NCBI GenBank assembly: GCA_949710005.1
Contig: OX453276.1
Span: forward strand, 28,421,613 to 28,485,612
Origin: Ricordea florida
Lineage: Eukaryota; Cnidaria; Anthozoa; Corallimorpharia; Ricordeidae
Direction: 5' to 3'
Length of the DNA stretch: 64,000 nt
Shown here: positions 61,765 to 64,000 of the stretch, piece by piece
How positions within the stretch are numbered: the first letter of the stretch is position 1
How the letters are laid out: every line of letters begins with the position of its first letter
Notes under the pieces: generated by a model
Seen by the model: the letters and a program-made list of their open reading frames with translations, nothing else
Told to the model about the DNA's origin: nothing
Databases searched by the model: none
Position numbers and translations under genes: made by a program

Positions 61765-64000
61765 ATTTAGTGCAGAGACCCTTTGAGAAGCCAGGGCATG
61801 AATAGACAATATAAGTATTCATAATTATCGTAAAATAAATTTGAACGTGACGGCGGTGTAATATGCCTCTAATTGGAAACTCCGTAATTCAGAGAATATG
61901 TAAGACAGAAGTGGAATCGCACTTGCTACCTTGCCTCAATGACCACCTTTGTTTCTCGCACGCGAGATATTGCTCTTGCGACTTAAACAAAAAATTCATA
62001 TCTTCTCGCCACTGTTTAATATCCTCTACTTACTGTGGTCTCTTTAAACATTTCAGATCTAATTGGAATTTAGAGATTTGTTTTTTTTTTTTTTTTTTTA
62101 ATGCTAAAGTATATACTACTCGGTTTTATTATAAATTGTCGACATTTTTGCAAGAAAAATTTGTGAGATATGTGTTACATGCTGACAACATTTCAGAAAA
62201 TTCAACATTCGGATCTCTAACTATGATGAAGGAGGACAGAAGCCCCCTTAAATTCTGTTAAGGAAACTGCCTTCAGCTATTGGTAACAAATTTCGCGGCT
62301 CCTTAATTTTGCGTTTTTCGCGCTTGTAAGAATATATTGCGAAATTTAAAAGCGGGAACTTTAATACCAATATAGAAAATTCAAATCACAGAAAAGAAAA
62401 GATGAGTGAAGAAATTGATGGCTCAAAGGAACTACCACCTGAAGATCCATTCGAAGATTTGCAGTGATCAGATGATGTTTAGAAACATTGCCGCAAATTA
62501 CTGCACTAAGACAATTCGTATCCACGTTGTTATACACTCAAAAGTTAATTTTCAAATTTGCAAGTTATCTTAAAAGTTAACTTGTGAATATGCGTTTTCC
62601 ATTTCCAATTTATCTAGAAATTTTTAAAAGTTCAGACTTTTTGAAAATAAAATTAAAAGTTGAGATCGCTTTAATCGCGAAATTTAATGCCCTGTTTTCA
62701 TATTTGCCTGTTAAAATCTCGAATCATGAAAACCCAGCGAGATACTGTCTCCCCAAAATCGCGAAGTTTTAGTACCAATAAGGTACATCGATGGCTTTGA
62801 ACAGTGCAAATAAACAAGAGAACGTCTTGGTTCCAGATGTCCAACTTTTTAGCCTTCTTACTCAGAAAATTATGGCTTAGTTAAATACAGACAGGTCTGG
62901 AAAACACTGTCGATGTTAATTTCATTTTTTTAGTAACTCTGTATCATAGCAGTTTGCAGTCCCTCTAATTACTGTGGTTGAATGCCTTGCAATATGCGCT
63001 ATTTGCTCTTACCAAAAGCTAAGGGAGTCCAAATAAAGATTAAATGTAATTTGTTTCAGTAGGTGACTCATGGAACAACGTATGCATTGTGGGCACAAGA
63101 GTGTGGCACAGGTGCGCAGTGCCAATAACACTGGACGAAAAATTTAATTTGATCGCATTTTAATTTTTATATTCACTAAATATGTAGCAAATTTAGAGCG
63201 AACTTTACATATGTATACTTGAACCATGTTTGTGTCAGTCGAAAAGAAAGTGAATATAAACAGGCCACAGATACGTATTATCTATACGTATAGCACAGAT
63301 TTATATTATCATCACATTTTCCACGATGAAAAACAAACAACCTTTAACATTGACCTTACATATGGGCGCCCAGCCCTATGTTTGATTCGTCGCAACAAAC
63401 ATTGCCAGCAAACGCTTGCACGTTATCAACCACCTTACTTTTCTCACCAGATGTATTAAGAACCGCATTGTGCAAAAAGATTTATGTTCACCCTCTGATA
63501 CCCACCAAGGGAGCTCGGAAATCCGCCTAAATAACTTGCATAGATCTGTGCGATTTCTGAGGCATCGAATACCTCTGACGATGAGCTCGAGAGGCAAAGC
63601 AGATGCAAAGAGGGAACCGAATCTAAGGAGAGAGAATGTAACATCTACCCGATCCGAAAATCTTTAACTCCTTCATACATTTGCTAAGGATTCTGTTTCT
63701 TCTGCTTGCAAAATACAGAAAACGTATCCTGGATGCAAGTCTACGGATATTCGTTGCAGGAATAAAAACCCCGAATAATCTATTTACTTCTTTGGTCTCG
63801 TTGACTTGGATCTTCCTTCAATAGCGTACTTTCTAAAAGGGCTCAATTTCTGTGATTAATGAAAGATGTATACTATCTCTTAATTTATTCTACTTTCCGA
63901 GATTTAGTGGTCGGTTTTACTCGCAAAAAAACTTTGTATGCAGGCACACCAGGCTGCAGGCACATACCTTTCGTTAGTTAACTTCAATCCGCCCAACTCG
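61765..64000. other. Region upstream of the D8C gene, no supported gene
   Basis: Presumed promoter side of the minus-strand gene starting at 61764. Contains a T-run at 62081-62099 and an AT-rich stretch with short direct repeats around 62290-62350 and 62690-62780 (both near AATTTCGCG/ATCGCGAAG..TACCAATA). Short frames at 63376-63667 have no domain I know; one minus-strand frame (LELIVRGIRCLRNRTDLCK) could be part of an exon but has no convincing splice partners. Confidence 0.4.

Noticed and set aside
61863-62261. 132-codon plus-strand frame
   Set aside because: It contains a Phe run from a T-homopolymer and has no recognisable domain.

Overview
The window is animal nuclear DNA. It holds spliced genes with GT-AG introns, recognisable metazoan single-copy genes, and a very dense load of short inverted-repeat transposons, SINEs and retroelement fragments. 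The mixture fits a cnidarian, probably an anthozoan such as a stony coral: a PAN/EGF/D8C secreted protein, cnidarian-style CR1/L2 LINEs, Penelope-like 3' ends, and many CCAAT-bearing MITEs. That placement is inference; no species marker was found.

Five host genes can be read, nearly all on the minus strand. Three were rebuilt exon by exon with every intron phase consistent. HIF1AN-like (FIH, JmjC asparaginyl hydroxylase) has 6 exons at 15461->7989. CFAP299 has 9 exons at 35395->27942 and 233 codons. NFU1 (mitochondrial Fe-S scaffold) has 9 exons at 50298->42363 and 275 codons. A fourth, a secreted PAN-EGF-EGF-D8C protein, has 5 exons at 61764->56504 and 344 codons. A coiled-coil gene of unknown identity occupies about 3476->173. 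A sixth locus (4330-5320, plus strand) is a coding exon broken by two transposon insertions.

The clearest mobile element is a young Ty3/gypsy-type LTR retrotransposon at 21127-25192. It has identical 161-bp LTRs, a 5-bp target duplication and one 1211-codon gag-pol frame. A 13-nt inverted match joins the LTR to the primer-binding region, which suggests a self-primed rather than tRNA-primed element. It sits inside one arm of an older local duplication. Other elements include a 5'-truncated CR1/L2-like LINE beside the CFAP299 start codon, a set of about 535-bp Penelope-like 3' units with a hammerhead-like core, a decayed second LINE (about 54.8-56.1 kb), two SINE families, and many MITEs. Several MITEs have exact 6-bp target duplications.

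The genes do not form a pathway. They cover oxygen sensing/hydroxylation, cilia, Fe-S biogenesis and extracellular adhesion, and sit among transposon-rich introns and spacers.
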